The translations under genes and the position numbers were made by a program. A stretch of DNA of 64,000 bases, taken from NCBI GenBank assembly GCA_022495005.1, contig JAGYXB010002036.1, forward strand, positions 372,001 through 436,000. The letters run 5' to 3'. Source of the DNA: Rhyacophila brunnea (lineage: Eukaryota; Arthropoda; Insecta; Trichoptera; Rhyacophilidae). Below the pieces are notes generated by a model. That model worked only from the letters and a program-made list of their open reading frames with translations. It was not told the DNA's origin and searched no databases. This document shows positions 35,748 through 46,872 of the stretch, one piece after another. Numbering within the stretch: the stretch's first letter is position 1; the number at the start of each line of letters is the position of its first letter.

Positions 35748-36211
35748 TAATTACAAGATAGAAAGAACTTTTAATATACAACGTTTTTAAGTTTTCTGTT
35801 GAATTATTATGCTCAAACTTGTACTTGATATGAAGTAAATAAAAAACAAACAAATATAGAAAACTGAAATGTCATTTTAACATTTCATTTTGATTTCCAT
35901 AGTAACACACGTATATATTAATAATTTAGTTGCTAGGACCACCCCCTTAGCAACCAATAATAGTCTTTTACTTTTTACGGATTTTTCTGAAATAACTTTC
36001 CATACAAAACAGATTTAACTTAAAATGAATTCAATTCTGCTTAAAGATGGCTAAAAGTATTAAAAGAATGCATTGGCATCGTGTACTAAAATATTCTAAA
36101 AGTTTCAAATGTTTAGCTAGTCGGGAAGTTAGTTAAAAATCGATTGCAAGATTTGTACTGGCCAAACAACCACCGGACAAACAAGAATACAAGCTAATTA
36201 AAACGTTGTAA
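35748..36211 (-). repeat. Dispersed repeat 'R310', copy 2 (inverted)
   Basis: It is the reverse complement of 9959-10410 over its full length, including the right-hand extension (TTGTACTTGATATGAAGTAA) and the hairpin around GTTGCTAGGACC/TTAGCAACC. Its ends are TTACAAGATAG..TACAACGTTTTTAAG and TTAAAACGTTGTAA, giving weak inverted termini. Confidence 0.75.
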
Positions 36212-36408
36212 AAAATGCTGGCTCTTTGCTGCGTTTGAGCCAGTGTGAGGACCCAATGTGGCAAGAGAATGTTTAACAACCATCTGTCACATAAAAAAAG
36301 TATTAATATAACCTTCACTATATGAAGGCCAATATGCTCCGTTTACGAGTGATTTTTTAAAAATTTGATGTTATATCTACTAACTGGAACTAACGCCAAT
36401 TTTGTCTA

Positions 36409-36659
36409 CATGTGTCGCTAGATTTCAAAATCAGCCAAGTCCATAATAGATGAATAGGAGAAAAACAGTTTTTTGTTTTCTCAAAAACACAGTCACAAGG
36501 GTGAAAGTTTATATTATTTCGAGTATGGAACATTTAAAATTAATAAATTCCCCATTTTGATAATGCAAAAATGTTAGAAAGCAGTTCTTCAGCAATTCAC
36601 AAAAAAGTCAAAAATACCTAAAGGTGGACTTAGCTGATTTTGAAATGTAGCGACACATA
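36409..36659. mobile_element. 251-bp MITE with ~34-bp TIRs and TA target site
   Basis: The left end CATGTGTCGCTAGATTTC, then AAAATCAGCCAAGTCCA, is mirrored by the reverse complement of the right end TATGTGTCGCTACATTTC, then AAAATCAGCTAAGTCCA. TA flanks both sides (36407-36408, 36660-36661). TA duplication with long TIRs fits a Tc1/mariner-type non-autonomous element. Non-coding. Confidence 0.8.
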
Positions 36660-36661
36660 TA

Positions 36662-37574
36662 TCTTTCACTATACATTTTATATTTGTCCCAAAATTTAAT
36701 GAGTAAGTTTAATTAACAACTAATCAAAACTGAACCGTCTCTCTAATAGGTCATATTATACCAAAAATGCATGTGTATTGTGTACTCAAACTCAATGTAC
36801 TCAATGTACTCAAAAAGAAAACATTATAATATTCATCTCAATCTTCGACAAAACTATCAGAATAAATCTCTGTTTCCGGTATATAGCTTTTCTTAAACAA
36901 CACCGAAAATACTTTGCAATACATAAATTCCGCCAATCCAAATTGCTTTTCAATACTGCCATCCTATCTTGGCAATAAACGTTATATTATGCTTTTCTTT
37001 TGTTCAATAATATCATCCATTCACCTCTTTACGATGTCCATTGTTGATCTCCGAGTCCAGTCTCACCCCCCCGTCCGCCCGAATTCGTTCACGGCGTCTT
37101 ATTGTTATTGCGTTTATTCTGAGATATGGTGATGGCCTGAAGGGTTCTTAGTGCAGTGAAATGAGGGTTGATGGTGAAAGTGGAACAATATTATGCAGAC
37201 CTTTATGCTATCGCTGTGATTTTATCACCGATTTCCCCTGTTTATATTTTATTTTATATGAATGAAGGTTTATTTTATTGACACCATAATGCGGTGCTTG
37301 AAATTTATTAACCGTTTTAAAAATAAATTTACTTAACACGTTTCACGCCAAATAGTATATTATAGTATATGAGTATAGGGATCAACAATTCATGTCGCGT
37401 CAGCATATTGATCGACGATATTAAATAGCTGACCGTAATTATGATTTCATTAATAACCGTTTTCCCACATAGACAGCCATATTATCTAATCATCACAAAC
37501 TTAATATAAAATACCTGACTCAATTATAATCGTTATTTCCTAAATATTCTTTTCAATACATTATTTTTATTGTG
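36662..37574. other. Unassigned DNA
   Basis: A short tandem of TGTACTCAA-type words is at about 36779-36813, and a small CpG-rich patch is at about 37045-37110. Nothing else. Confidence 0.3.
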
Positions 37575-38100
37575 AGTACGTCGATAAATAGCGGATCATA
37601 ATTAATTCGGAATGCCACTCTAACATAACTTTCTGGTCTGTCATTATCTCAGTATCTGTATCGCTCCGCACAGTATCTCACCTACTGAGTCTCGGACTTC
37701 GGAACAGTATCATAAATCCTGTAAAGATCTACCATCGTAAGTTGGCAGCCGGTCGAATTTGAAACTAAAATTGTCTACCGAGGATAAATTTGTTACAAAT
37801 GCCATTTAATTTTACAACATGTTTCTCGAATTATGGATTGCATAATATTTGTACAGAAATCTACTACCAATAAAAAATTATAAATTACTATTTTTTGTTA
37901 GTTATGGTAATATTCTCAGTGTCATACTAGCGCCCTCGCTGAAATGCCAATTTATGATGGTAGATCTATAACATACCCTTGTACCGACTGTTTGCGTTGC
38001 AATAAAAACTCACTTCTCCATTCATCAGAGCAACCACCAATCTCGACTTCTCATCTCAACTCCTGGTCACCCTCCTACGCCGGTTTCGTTCCTCTATAAC
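37575..38100 (+). repeat. LTR-like repeat, copy 2, interrupted by a small MITE
   Basis: Outside the insertion at 37724-37968 this block follows the order of 31035-31300: GATAAATAGCG, TCTGGTCTGTCATTATC, GAGTCTCGGACTTCGGA, ATCATAAATCCTGTA, AACATACCCTTGTACCGACTG, AATAAAAACTCACTTCTCCAT and TCTCGACTTCTCATC. It continues to CGCCGGTTTCGTTCC. Same LTR-like reading and caveats as copy 1. Confidence 0.5.
37724..37968. mobile_element. 245-bp MITE with AGATCTACCAT TIRs
   Basis: AGATCTACCATCGTAAGTTG at the left is mirrored by the reverse complement of the right end, AGATCTACCATCATAAATTG. Comparison with the uninterrupted LTR-like copy at about 31152-31172 (TTGTAACATAG...TATAACATAC) brackets the insertion. 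TA-type flanks are plausible but not certain. Non-coding. Confidence 0.7.
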
Positions 38101-38439
38101 GAGACCTTCGAAATAAGTAATGGGGACAATTTCATTATTAAAGCAATTTTTAACATAATAACACAATAAAAAATGTATAATATTACTTATTATTAAAAGT
38201 AAGCTTACTCCTAATTATAAGACTGCCAGAAGCCGGTTTCGATTTTACCCCAATCACTATTTAGTGGATGTCAGTAAAAACAATTCGGATCGAGTACCTA
38301 AGATTAAAACACATTTCTTTCGCTTCCTGGACGAGAGTTCTGTCACTACGGTAGCTTAGTGTTATGTGGCAATATGTATCTTTATTGTGGCAATATCCCA
38401 CGATAGCTTATTACTCCAAGTCGTGGTGCTGTTATACTT

Positions 38440-38645
38440 CAGACAATGTTTCCATCTGTACTATAATTCTAGTACAATACTATAATTTTGATCAAACGAA
38501 TAACATAAAATACTATAATTTTACACCATAATACTATAATTTTTAGGAAATCAAGACAAAAAATGTTATTGTACTAAAACTTTTCATAAAGTACAATAAG
38601 TTGTACAACTTTGTACTATAATCAGTATAGAAAAAGATGTCAACA
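38440..38645. repeat. Clustered ACTATAATTTT words
   Basis: At least four copies of (A)TACTATAATTYT at about 38459, 38478, 38510 and 38530 are followed by GTACAATAAGTTGTAC. Spacing is irregular, so this is a degenerate cluster rather than a clean satellite. Confidence 0.4.
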
Positions 38646-40311
38646 CTGACTTCAAAATAACTTTAATTTTATTGTTTTCGTTTTCAATACTGACTATAAT
38701 AATATATAGGTATATATGTATTTAACTATCAATTAGTGATCCATAAATAAGTATCAATATATAGTTCAGTTATTCATGGCTAATTAATCCATATTTTTGT
38801 TATAATCCATTGATAAAATAAAAATATATTATGAAATAGTATTATTAATAAAAATACGACAAAATAGCGTAAAGCTATTCCTTACCTCTTTGATATCCCT
38901 TGTATCATCGGAGGTGTAGTATATAATAATGAAACGCTGCTCTCAGAATTCCAAATACTGAGCTTATGGACGTCAAATTTCATATTACCATAAGTCCGAC
39001 CGCCGGAGTAACACTGCGGGGCTACCGTAATGGAACAGTTATTGGGTTTTATTTTGAGATATTGTCTTAGGGGGCAATTTTTGTTTATTTAGATATCAGG
39101 AGTTCAGAGGTGAAAGAAATCCCTGGCGAGAAAATGGAGATCTTGGGTCATCTAAATGGCGGTTCTTTATAGTTAACTGCTCACTCAGAGGTTTTCTATG
39201 GGGATTTTCGCGTTTGGCCTACATCTTATTTTTCGAATATAAGTATATATATATAGTACGAGATATGTATGTGTGCTTGTTATACAAGTTGTAGAAGCTT
39301 TCATGTGTTTATTTATGATTTACATTTCGAAAAATCTGACATATTCTTCAGTTACAACAATTGAAATAAATTGTTATAAGGTTTACTTAAGGCTATATAC
39401 CTCAGTTGAAGCATGGTCTAAAAAGATCGTGGCTAGGCGATGCGCGGATTGTGCAAATGACGCGTGCCGAACAAAATATAATTTGTCATAAATCCAACAT
39501 GCGTCCATTTAATGTTCTGTTTATTGTTCTATTAGTAACAATAATAATATATTCATTGATATGTTTTCTTTTTCGAATAAATGGGTAACGTTTTTTAGTC
39601 ATCTTTACACGATTTGAGAATCAATTCCCCCGACGCCATCACAAAACAAATTTACGTGTTCACAGCTCAACTTTCGCTCTCCGATAGGCAGCCAGTCCGA
39701 AATTTCGTTACACCTATAGTTGAAAATTATTTGCCGTTTCACTGAAGTATGCTCTTAAGTACGTACAGTATTTCTTTAAAAATCATGCGACGTAATAACA
39801 TTGAAATAAAATTATGCACCCACTTTCAACTTATGATAACGTAGAAATATCCACACATACTTTCCGTCTCGTCCCCGCATCAATAATGCGTATACGGTGG
39901 CGGAACAAACAAGATGCGCTCTTCAAATACAAGAAATTACGCATTATTGTCAAGTGGGTCCAATTTGTAAATAATTTGATTGTAGAAGTTTTAATTAATT
40001 ACTTTAATAACTTTTATAATTGACGGCATATAAACTCATATCTGAGCAAACCATACTTGATTTAAAGTTAATTATATACTGAGATAAGTGATAGAGAAAA
40101 TCCCATCTCTTTATGTGAATTAAATTTAATATTTAAGGATAAATTAGTCTTGTTAACGGTCAACCGAAATAGCTATCGACTAATAAACCAACTTAATTAT
40201 CATTTCATAATAAATACTTAATTTCGAACAACGAATTTTGTCAAATAAAATCTGTCATTGTCCAAACCAAACCTAAAATGACATTATATTGGGAATGGGA
40301 CTTAAACCGTA
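38646..40311. other. Unassigned DNA
   Basis: Nothing recognised. Short frames at 39273-39588 and 39814-40023 have no motifs. A (TA)n run lies at about 39244-39254. Confidence 0.3.
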
Positions 40312-40386
40312 GCGGCCCTCGTAGTCCAGTGCGTAAGGCGCTGGCCTTTCGTCTGAGTTCTCCGGATTATATTCCCGGTGACGTCA
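40312..40386 (+). pseudogene. Degenerate tRNA-like sequence (tRNA pseudogene or SINE head)
   Basis: CGGCCCTCGTAGTCCAGTGC, GTAAGGCGCTGGCCTTTCGT and TCCGGATTATATTCCCGGTG have the layout of an A box (TAGTCCAGTGCGTAAGGCG), an anticodon region and a decayed T arm (GGATTATATTCCC for GGTTCGATTCCC). The anticodon stem does not close and the B box is mutated, so it is not a working tRNA. No SINE body is recognised after it. Confidence 0.5.
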
Positions 40387-41015
40387 TAATATATTTATAT
40401 TTGTAATTTTCTCAAAACTTAGGTATTTATGATTGTATCACTTATATTACTAATTACACTACTGTCATTGGGCCGCATTGTGTGTTGTAGCGTTGAAAAA
40501 ATAATATAGAAGAATTTAAAAAAAAATCATATCTATCGATATCCCGGTGAATAGTTTTATCAATTAAACTATCCGCTTAAATACTACACAATATTATGTA
40601 GAATTTTTTTAACGATATCATTCTTCCTCCCTCGTCAGTGAATGCCTAGAAAGGGAGGTTACACTACCTAGGTAGTTGGGTAAGTACTTTTTTTATCAAT
40701 GTTCATTTCCTTGTAGTAAATAGGTATACGTAATTTATTTTTTGTTTATTTTATTTTGGAATGAAAATATTATGTAATATTTTGGTTAATTAAGCCTATA
40801 TTTAACAACTCTTTGACTGCGCGTAAACAAAATAAGAAAATATTTTTGTTTTGAAGGTACCGGTTAAATATAATTTCGCGTGTTTTCTTTAGGAAGTGAG
40901 ATGGCTTGATTATTTATCATACTGTAGGTAATGTTGACTGGTGCGACGCCACGAGTAAGGTACCATGAAATTTATTCTACAAGAATTAAAACTGCAAATA
41001 ACATAATATCTTAAT
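40387..41015. other. Unassigned AT-rich DNA
   Basis: A palindrome ACTACCTAGGTAGT lies at about 40663-40676. Otherwise nothing. Confidence 0.3.
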
Positions 41016-41604
41016 CAAGGCCTGAACAAAAACGATGCATAAGTGCGAGTGAGAAAGTATTCGACACCCTTATAATCCCTGCGACGCGCGCTAGAGTAAG
41101 ATAAAAGGTTTACAGATGTGTGAGATGATTCGCTGTGGTGTCGCCGCTAAATCTTAGTTTGTTGCTTAACTAAGCGTCGATAACCGTGTTGCTATTTGTT
41201 GTGTTAAACATAGATTCAGTGGTAAATATTTTTAGTTAATTAAGTAGAAAAAATGGTTCTGTGTGTTGAGGCAAGATGGCATTACGTTTCATAGGTAGTT
41301 GATACATATTCGTGATAATTTATTTGTATTTTATTATATATTTTAATATCAGTTACCTAGTGTTTCTTTAAAATAACTTAAATTATGGATATCTTTACCT
41401 AATGGGTGCATTTTGACCGCTTAAAAATACTATATAACGTAAAAAAATAGAAAATTATATTTTAATTCTGAGCGTCTAGTGCGAACACTTTAGGCGAGCA
41501 CTAGCGAAATGGTCTATGGTTTCGAACATTTGTAGACGAATGCGTTCGCTCGCCCACAAACCGAACGGCAACAGGTGGCGTCTAGATGTATCTATAGTCT
41601 ATGG
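41016..41604 (+). repeat. Dispersed repeat 'R650', copy 2
   Basis: Reverse complement of 17648-18320, from CAAGGCCTGAACAAAAACGA through AGATTCAGTGGTAAATATTT to TCTAGATGTATCTATAGTCT. Non-coding. The two copies differ by several indels, so they are old. Confidence 0.7.
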
Positions 41605-42245
41605 GTGGAACTCTTATACGGTGTAGTCCGACCATGTACTGAGTTCAATCGAATAGCTCAATTGACTTTGATAAAGCTTACGATTTACCACATTAATTAT
41701 CCGGTTTCAGTGTGCAAGCAAGACTACTATAGTGAATTAGGTGAATTATAGATGTCTTGATGAAGCCAAGCTCGACTCATTTCTAATTGATAACTGGAGG
41801 TCAAACATCGCCTTATATTTAAATAGGTAAACATAACTATTAAGTTTTTATTTCACACAGCTATCGAGATTTAGAAATTAAAACTAAGTATTTATATTTA
41901 AATAATGTTATTAAGTTATGATGGTCCAACTTTTATTAAAATAAATATATTAAAATGGTCACTTCACTTGTTTCATTCGAGTTTAAATATTCTACAACGT
42001 GATAAAGCCATTTTTTATAAATGCCATATTTATTTATAGCTTCAGGCTGTGTGAAACGTTGCATATGTACCTGCTCCATATAATGTAGATCATTGAATGA
42101 AGTTATTTTTATGTTTTTCATGTGTACTAAGACTGTTGGTTTGGTTTTCTAATGTAATTAGAGTTTTGAAACGTAAGTAAATCGACTATGAATGTATATG
42201 ATAATATAATCGCACACGCATTTACCAATGCCAAGATTGATACCT
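41605..42245. other. Unassigned AT-rich DNA
   Basis: Nothing recognised. Confidence 0.3.
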
Positions 42246-42254
42246 ATTAGGCCC

Positions 42255-42615
42255 CGTATCCGGAAATTTTTACGTATGCAGTTCACCGTATCACACTTAC
42301 GTATATTAAAGACTGTCCAACCTCTTTGGGTTGTATTATAGTAGTGAGATATAATTTATATCTAAATAAAACACGATTCTCGTTGGTTTACAGGAAGCCA
42401 GCGGTAAACAAATTTTGATACTAACCGATATACTGGATTATTTGTTAGATTACGTTAGGTTAGGTAGTCAGCAATGCTCCACGAATAACGCGTATTTTTT
42501 CATCTCAGTGCTATAGAGATGACCATTTATAGTATACGGTCATCTCTTTACGATAAGAAAGCTCACATCGAACTGTGCGACGGTGAAATGTAATACGTAT
42601 AATTTACATGTAACC
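42255..42615. mobile_element. MITE with 9-bp TSD (Mutator-like?), copy 1
   Basis: ATTAGGCCC is duplicated exactly at 42246-42254 and 42616-42624. The element starts CGTATCCGGAAATTTTTACG and ends GTACGTATAAT-type words and CATGTAACC. Subterminal inverted words (TACGTATGCAGTTCACCG against CGGTGAAATGTAATACGTA) form imperfect TIRs. A second copy with the same ends and a 9-bp TSD is at 47631-47967. Nine-base duplications are typical of Mutator-like elements. Non-coding. Confidence 0.75.
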
Positions 42616-42624
42616 ATTAGGCCC

Positions 42625-43549
42625 AATCTCTAGATCCAAATATTGCAAAACAACATTTGAATTTGCTAAACGCGGGACTCCTATCTGAGGCTCACAACTT
42701 CTGACGCATCAGTCATCGTGGACTTAAAGAACAATATATAGTTAGTAGAAATAGTACGAAATACCTGTTACCTATTTGACACACAGTAATTAATTTTAAT
42801 GTGTACCACCCTTCATACTTCCTAAATTTAAGGGTGCAACAGTGACCGGGTCAGGCGGTCGCTTTGGGGTCGCGCTAGTAGGTACTCGCTGCACTCAGTA
42901 GAGAAATCATGTCGGTGGGTCGAGAGGGCTGTGTGACCCCTATAATATGTAGGCCGGTGTTGATACGTGATATCGATCGTACTGTCTTCCTACACTCTAC
43001 ACATGAACATCATGCTCTCCTAATCACAAGAATTCATTGTCAGTTTTATAACCATCGGTTGACCTCCTTAGCTATATAAAAAGGTACTGTCTAATACTGA
43101 ACTACTGATCCAACATGGGGAAGATAGTAAAGTAAATTACCGTTCACGAATCTCCAACCCATGGAACCTAATATCTGCGACTAATTTTATTTAATTGTAA
43201 ATAAATTTTGTCTTCAAGCAGGTATTGCATGTTTTTTTAAGTATAGCTAATTGACTCCGCTGTACCTTAAAATTACTAATAAAGCGCCAGCAACCGAAAA
43301 ATAAAGTGTCGAAAGTAATCGGGATTAATCTAAAGACCTTTCGTAGTGCATAAGTGCACGCTGCCAATTACGATATTCCGGCCATCGTGTAATTATTATT
43401 TTTTAATAAATATCAATATCTTGAGATATCATTTTCTACGCAGCAAATTTAGTACCTACTTATTTTATATATAATAAAAAAACAATCTACGACAATCATT
43501 GTGTTATGTTTTATTATGTTTCTTAACCTTTTAGCATCAAAAAAATAAA
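42625..43549. other. Unassigned DNA
   Basis: A moderately GC-rich patch lies at about 42835-42965, preceded by a short hairpin CACCCTT...AAGGGTG (42809-42836). Nothing else. Confidence 0.3.
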
Positions 43550-43732
43550 AAAAATGTTTTGCGGACCATCAAGATTGGAGTTATTTATATTTACACTATT
43601 TTTGAAACAATTGTCGAAATATAATACAACCCCACTTCAAATGTTGGGTTTCTATGTAACTATTTTTGAACTGCAGAACATTTTTGCGGCCCACCCAAAA
43701 ATCTTCGCGGACCACCGTTTAAGAAACTATGA
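43550..43732. mobile_element. hAT-type terminal fragment
   Basis: In reverse complement the right end reads CATAGTTTCTTAAACGGTGG, then TCCGCGAAGATTTTTGGGTG and GGCCGCAAAAATG. This is the familiar CAGTGGTTCTTAAACGGTGG type of hAT end. A weaker GCGGACCATC word lies at the left. No TSD is evident, and it is probably truncated. Confidence 0.5.
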
Positions 43733-44245
43733 TCTATATTGTAGGATATAGCCGTAGACAGAAAACACATCTTACAAATTTTTGCGCTTTAATCGACACA
43801 ACTTTCCACAAGACCACTCGTCGCTACTTCCGATGAAACAGTAGAAACCTCCTGATAATTTGTTTTTGTTTTTTTATTAGTGCATCTAGACATATTTTTC
43901 ATCCGCGCGAAATACACACAATGATTGCACTTGTTTTTACAACCGTTTTTTTATGAAACTGTGTTACAACGTCGATTGTTTACGGGCAGATTTATGTCGG
44001 TCGATATTATGCTTTAGACATCATAATATTAACGTTATGGTTGACATGATGATATTATTTACTTGGTGAGCATGTCATTGGACGCTGTGTAAATGAAATG
44101 ATATTGGATACAACAGAATCAGTGATGCGGTAACTTGGAGGGTGATAATTTCTTCCTAAGCGTTTAGGTAATTCAATATGATCCGTCATTTTTATAAGGC
44201 TTCACCTGTCACCACGGCTCGCTACCTGTACGGTTACCATGCATG
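43733..44245. other. Unassigned AT-rich DNA
   Basis: Nothing recognised. Confidence 0.3.
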
Positions 44246-45187
44246 TAAGGGTTTGCAATCCCGAAATCCCGAATCCCGAAGTCCTGGTCGATTTGTAGAT
44301 CTTCAAACAACCAGAAAATTCCAGAATTTTCCGATTAGCTTTGATATGATTCTTTTCTGAAATACCATATTATTTTTGTAAGTTAAATAAATAGCACACA
44401 GAAAATTCATTTAATTTTCTTCTTCTTCGGCCATATCCGCCCCTTCGTTGGAGCGTATGGACACCACGAGGCGCATCCAAGAATCCCTGTCGCTCGCCAA
44501 TCTTCTTGCATCGTTCCAGCTAAAACCAGCATCCCGTAGCTCCGCCGTATATACTATATAGGTATTATTTAGCGACCATCCAGGGCGCTGGAATCCGGTT
44601 GGCTTGAAGAACAGGCAAGCCAGGTATAAGTTCTCTTCTGGCATCCGCAGCATGTGGCCGAGCCAGGTCCAACGTCGCCTTTTCATTCTCAGCGTGGTGA
44701 GAAGCTGCTTGGCGCGTCCTCTTATCTCCCCTTAAGTCAAATCCAATATCCGTCGCAAATATTTGTTTTCGAACCTCACTATACGGTCATTTCATTTTAG
44801 TAATTAAAAAATTTTCAATTTTCCATATATTATTATGTGTTGGTTATTTTTTTAACAGTTTTTTTTTCATTATTTAAATAATGTAGATATTTTTCTTTAT
44901 ATTGTTACAAAAGGGAGAATATCGTAAGAGTTGTCTAAGAATTACTCGTTTGTAGTATTAATAATAACTTACGTAAGATTTTTTGGGATTGCGACATCTA
45001 AATAAACTGTACAAGTATTTATATATATACGGAACTGTAAACGCTTCCTAAATATGTACCTACTAATAAAATATTTCTCAAATTATGAAATATTTATGTT
45101 TTCACTAATCCCGCTATCACTGTGATCTGGAATTAAAAAACGTATTTATCCCGTAATTATAAATTCTGTCCGGGATTGCGATCCCTA
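44246..45187. mobile_element. MITE with TTGCAATCCCG ends, carrying an RTE tail
   Basis: The left end TAAGGGTTTGCAATCCCGAA is mirrored by the reverse complement of the right end TAGGGATCGCAATCCCGGA. The ends resemble those of 24168-24726 (TAGGGATTCCAATCCCG) and the immediately following element (TAGGGATTGCAATACCGG). The TSD is not clear (CATGCATG against TTGCATAC). Roughly 370 bp of its length is the RTE fragment at 44413-44785. Confidence 0.6.
44413..44785 (-). pseudogene. RTE-type LINE C-terminus with (GAA)n 3' end
   Basis: On the minus strand the frame reads VRFENKYLRRILDLT, a stop, GEIRGRAKQLLTTLRMKRRR, WTWLGHMLRMPEENLY, then AELRDAGFSWNDARRLASDR and GADMAEEEEN. The RRW.WLGH..RMP and LASDRDSW..LV blocks are the hallmark C-terminus of one RTE-type LINE group, and the glutamate run comes from the GAA microsatellite 3' end. 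There is one early stop, and the endonuclease and reverse transcriptase core are absent. A more decayed copy is at 880-987. Confidence 0.85.
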
Positions 45188-45202
45188 TTGCATACTTGCA
45201 TA

Positions 45203-45845
45203 TAGGGATTGCAATACCGGTATTCCAGTATTTATCAATACCGAAATACCAGGTTTAATAATCCAAAATACCGGAATTTTCGGTATTAAGAAAGCAAACT
45301 CGTTTACGTTTTTGAAAATGAATTATAAGAGTTATATGCTGCTAAAATGCAAATATTATATTGAGTGAATCCAACAAAGGTGAAAAAATAATAAGACAAA
45401 TTTCATCAAATATTTTTATATAAGTAATTGTCGCGATGTATTATCATAATATTATTTCGAAATAGGAAACATCCGTGACAAAAATTTTCAATTATTCTAT
45501 AATTATTGATGACTGTACAAGCGTTGAATTAAGAAGCTTTTCCTGCAGCTGGACTTATTTGCTTGATGAACTTGATGAATTTTTGAAGGCTTTAGTTAAA
45601 GTTATCAATATATTCAAATTATTTGTAAAAAAATCACTAGTTCTGCAATTATTATGATCAATACATATTTTTAAATGTCAACTTAATAAATGTTAATGGT
45701 ATGTAAGTTTTTGCTATAAAATAATATTTTAAAAAGATTTTAATAGCTAAATTTATTGATAAGCACCTACTTCTGTTTTTTTTTTATTGTTTAAGACATA
45801 CCGAAAAACCGGTATTGACATTTTCATTCGGTATTGCAATCCCTA
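45203..45845. mobile_element. MITE with TAGGGATTGCAATACCGG ends, 8-bp TSD
   Basis: The left end TAGGGATTGCAATACCGGTA and reverse complement of the right end TAGGGATTGCAATACCGAAT are flanked by CTTGCATA (45195-45202) and CCTGCATA (45846-45853), 7 of 8. The subterminal words alternate CCGGTATT/AATACCGG. The interior is AT-rich and non-coding, and the short frame at 45475-45657 shows no motif. It inserted within a few bases of the previous element's right end. Confidence 0.82.
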
Positions 45846-46335
45846 CCTGCATACTTTTCGTCAGTTAGGAATCACGCTTCAAAAATGTAAATTTCATCCA
45901 TGGGTGGATAGAGTTACGTATTAAATGCAAGCACAAGACCATCATTTTGATCAAATACAAGCAACGTCAGTACCCGTTGGTCATGCATTTTAATAAATTT
46001 TTTCATAAATAATCAACAATACATGTTTCCATAAAATAGTTTTTTTAACCGATAGCAATTAGGTACATACAGTATTCAAATCATTATCAATAATTATTTT
46101 TTTATTTCTTTTTAGTGGTCGTATCAAGAAGAGATTTCTTAATACTTTTTTTGCCAGACATGATTATTACATATTTGTTCAACCTTAGACTTTAAATACA
46201 CTGAATTAAAAAACACAAAGAAAAACATCACATTTACAAAACAATTCTATCTCGACTGTTGGTTAAAATGTAATCTTTAAATTCTTATATATTTTAATAC
46301 TATTCGGCTAAGCAAAATTTGAGTTGTTTTACTTA

Positions 46336-46640
46336 TTACAATGTTTTTATTAGCTTGTATTCTTCTTTGTCCGGTGGTTGTTGGCCCAGTACTAAGCTTG
46401 CAATCGATTTTTAAGTAACTTCCTGAATAGCTAGATAGACATTTGAAACTTTTAGAATATATCAGAAAACGATGCCAATGTATTCTTTTAATAATTTTAG
46501 CCATCTTTAAGCAGAATTGAATTCATTTTCAGTTAATTCTGTTGTGTATGGAAACTTATTTCAGAAAAATCCGTAAAAAGTAAAAGACTATTATTGGTTG
46601 CTAAGTAGGTGGTCCTAGCAACCAAATTATGAATATATAC
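46336..46640 (+). repeat. Dispersed repeat 'R310', copy 3 (short form)
   Basis: It matches 9959-10259 in the same orientation (TTTTTATTAGCTTGTATTC, GTCCGGTGGTTGTTGGCC, GCAATCGATTTTTAAG, TTTGAAACTTTTAGAATA) and ends soon after the hairpin TTGGTTGCTAAG...CCTAGCAACCA at ATATATAC, lacking the right extension of copies 1 and 2. Confidence 0.75.
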
Positions 46641-46872
46641 GATAAGGACGTATTTTCACGAAGTTGTCATAAATGAGGTGCTGAGAATTATACCTATACA
46701 AGTGAACCGGTAACTAACTTAAATAAATCTTCTTCAAAATTAAATATCCGATTGTAAATTTTATAAATATCGTCAGCTTCTCAAAAATGATACTTTATTA
46801 CTATTTTTCGAAAAAAAATCTATTTCAAGATGATTATACTACTTTTTCGAAAATGATGAAAGAGCGATGGCC
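46641..46872. other. AT-rich DNA upstream of the mariner fossil
   Basis: No clear homology. It may hold decayed 5' parts of the same transposon. Confidence 0.3.

Noticed and set aside
36133..36318. Minus-strand frames over R310 copies (also 46277-46504)
   Set aside because: They run across repeat boundaries, and the copies do not keep the frame.
40312..40386. Functional tRNA gene
   Set aside because: The anticodon stem does not close and the B box is mutated; kept only as a tRNA-like relic.
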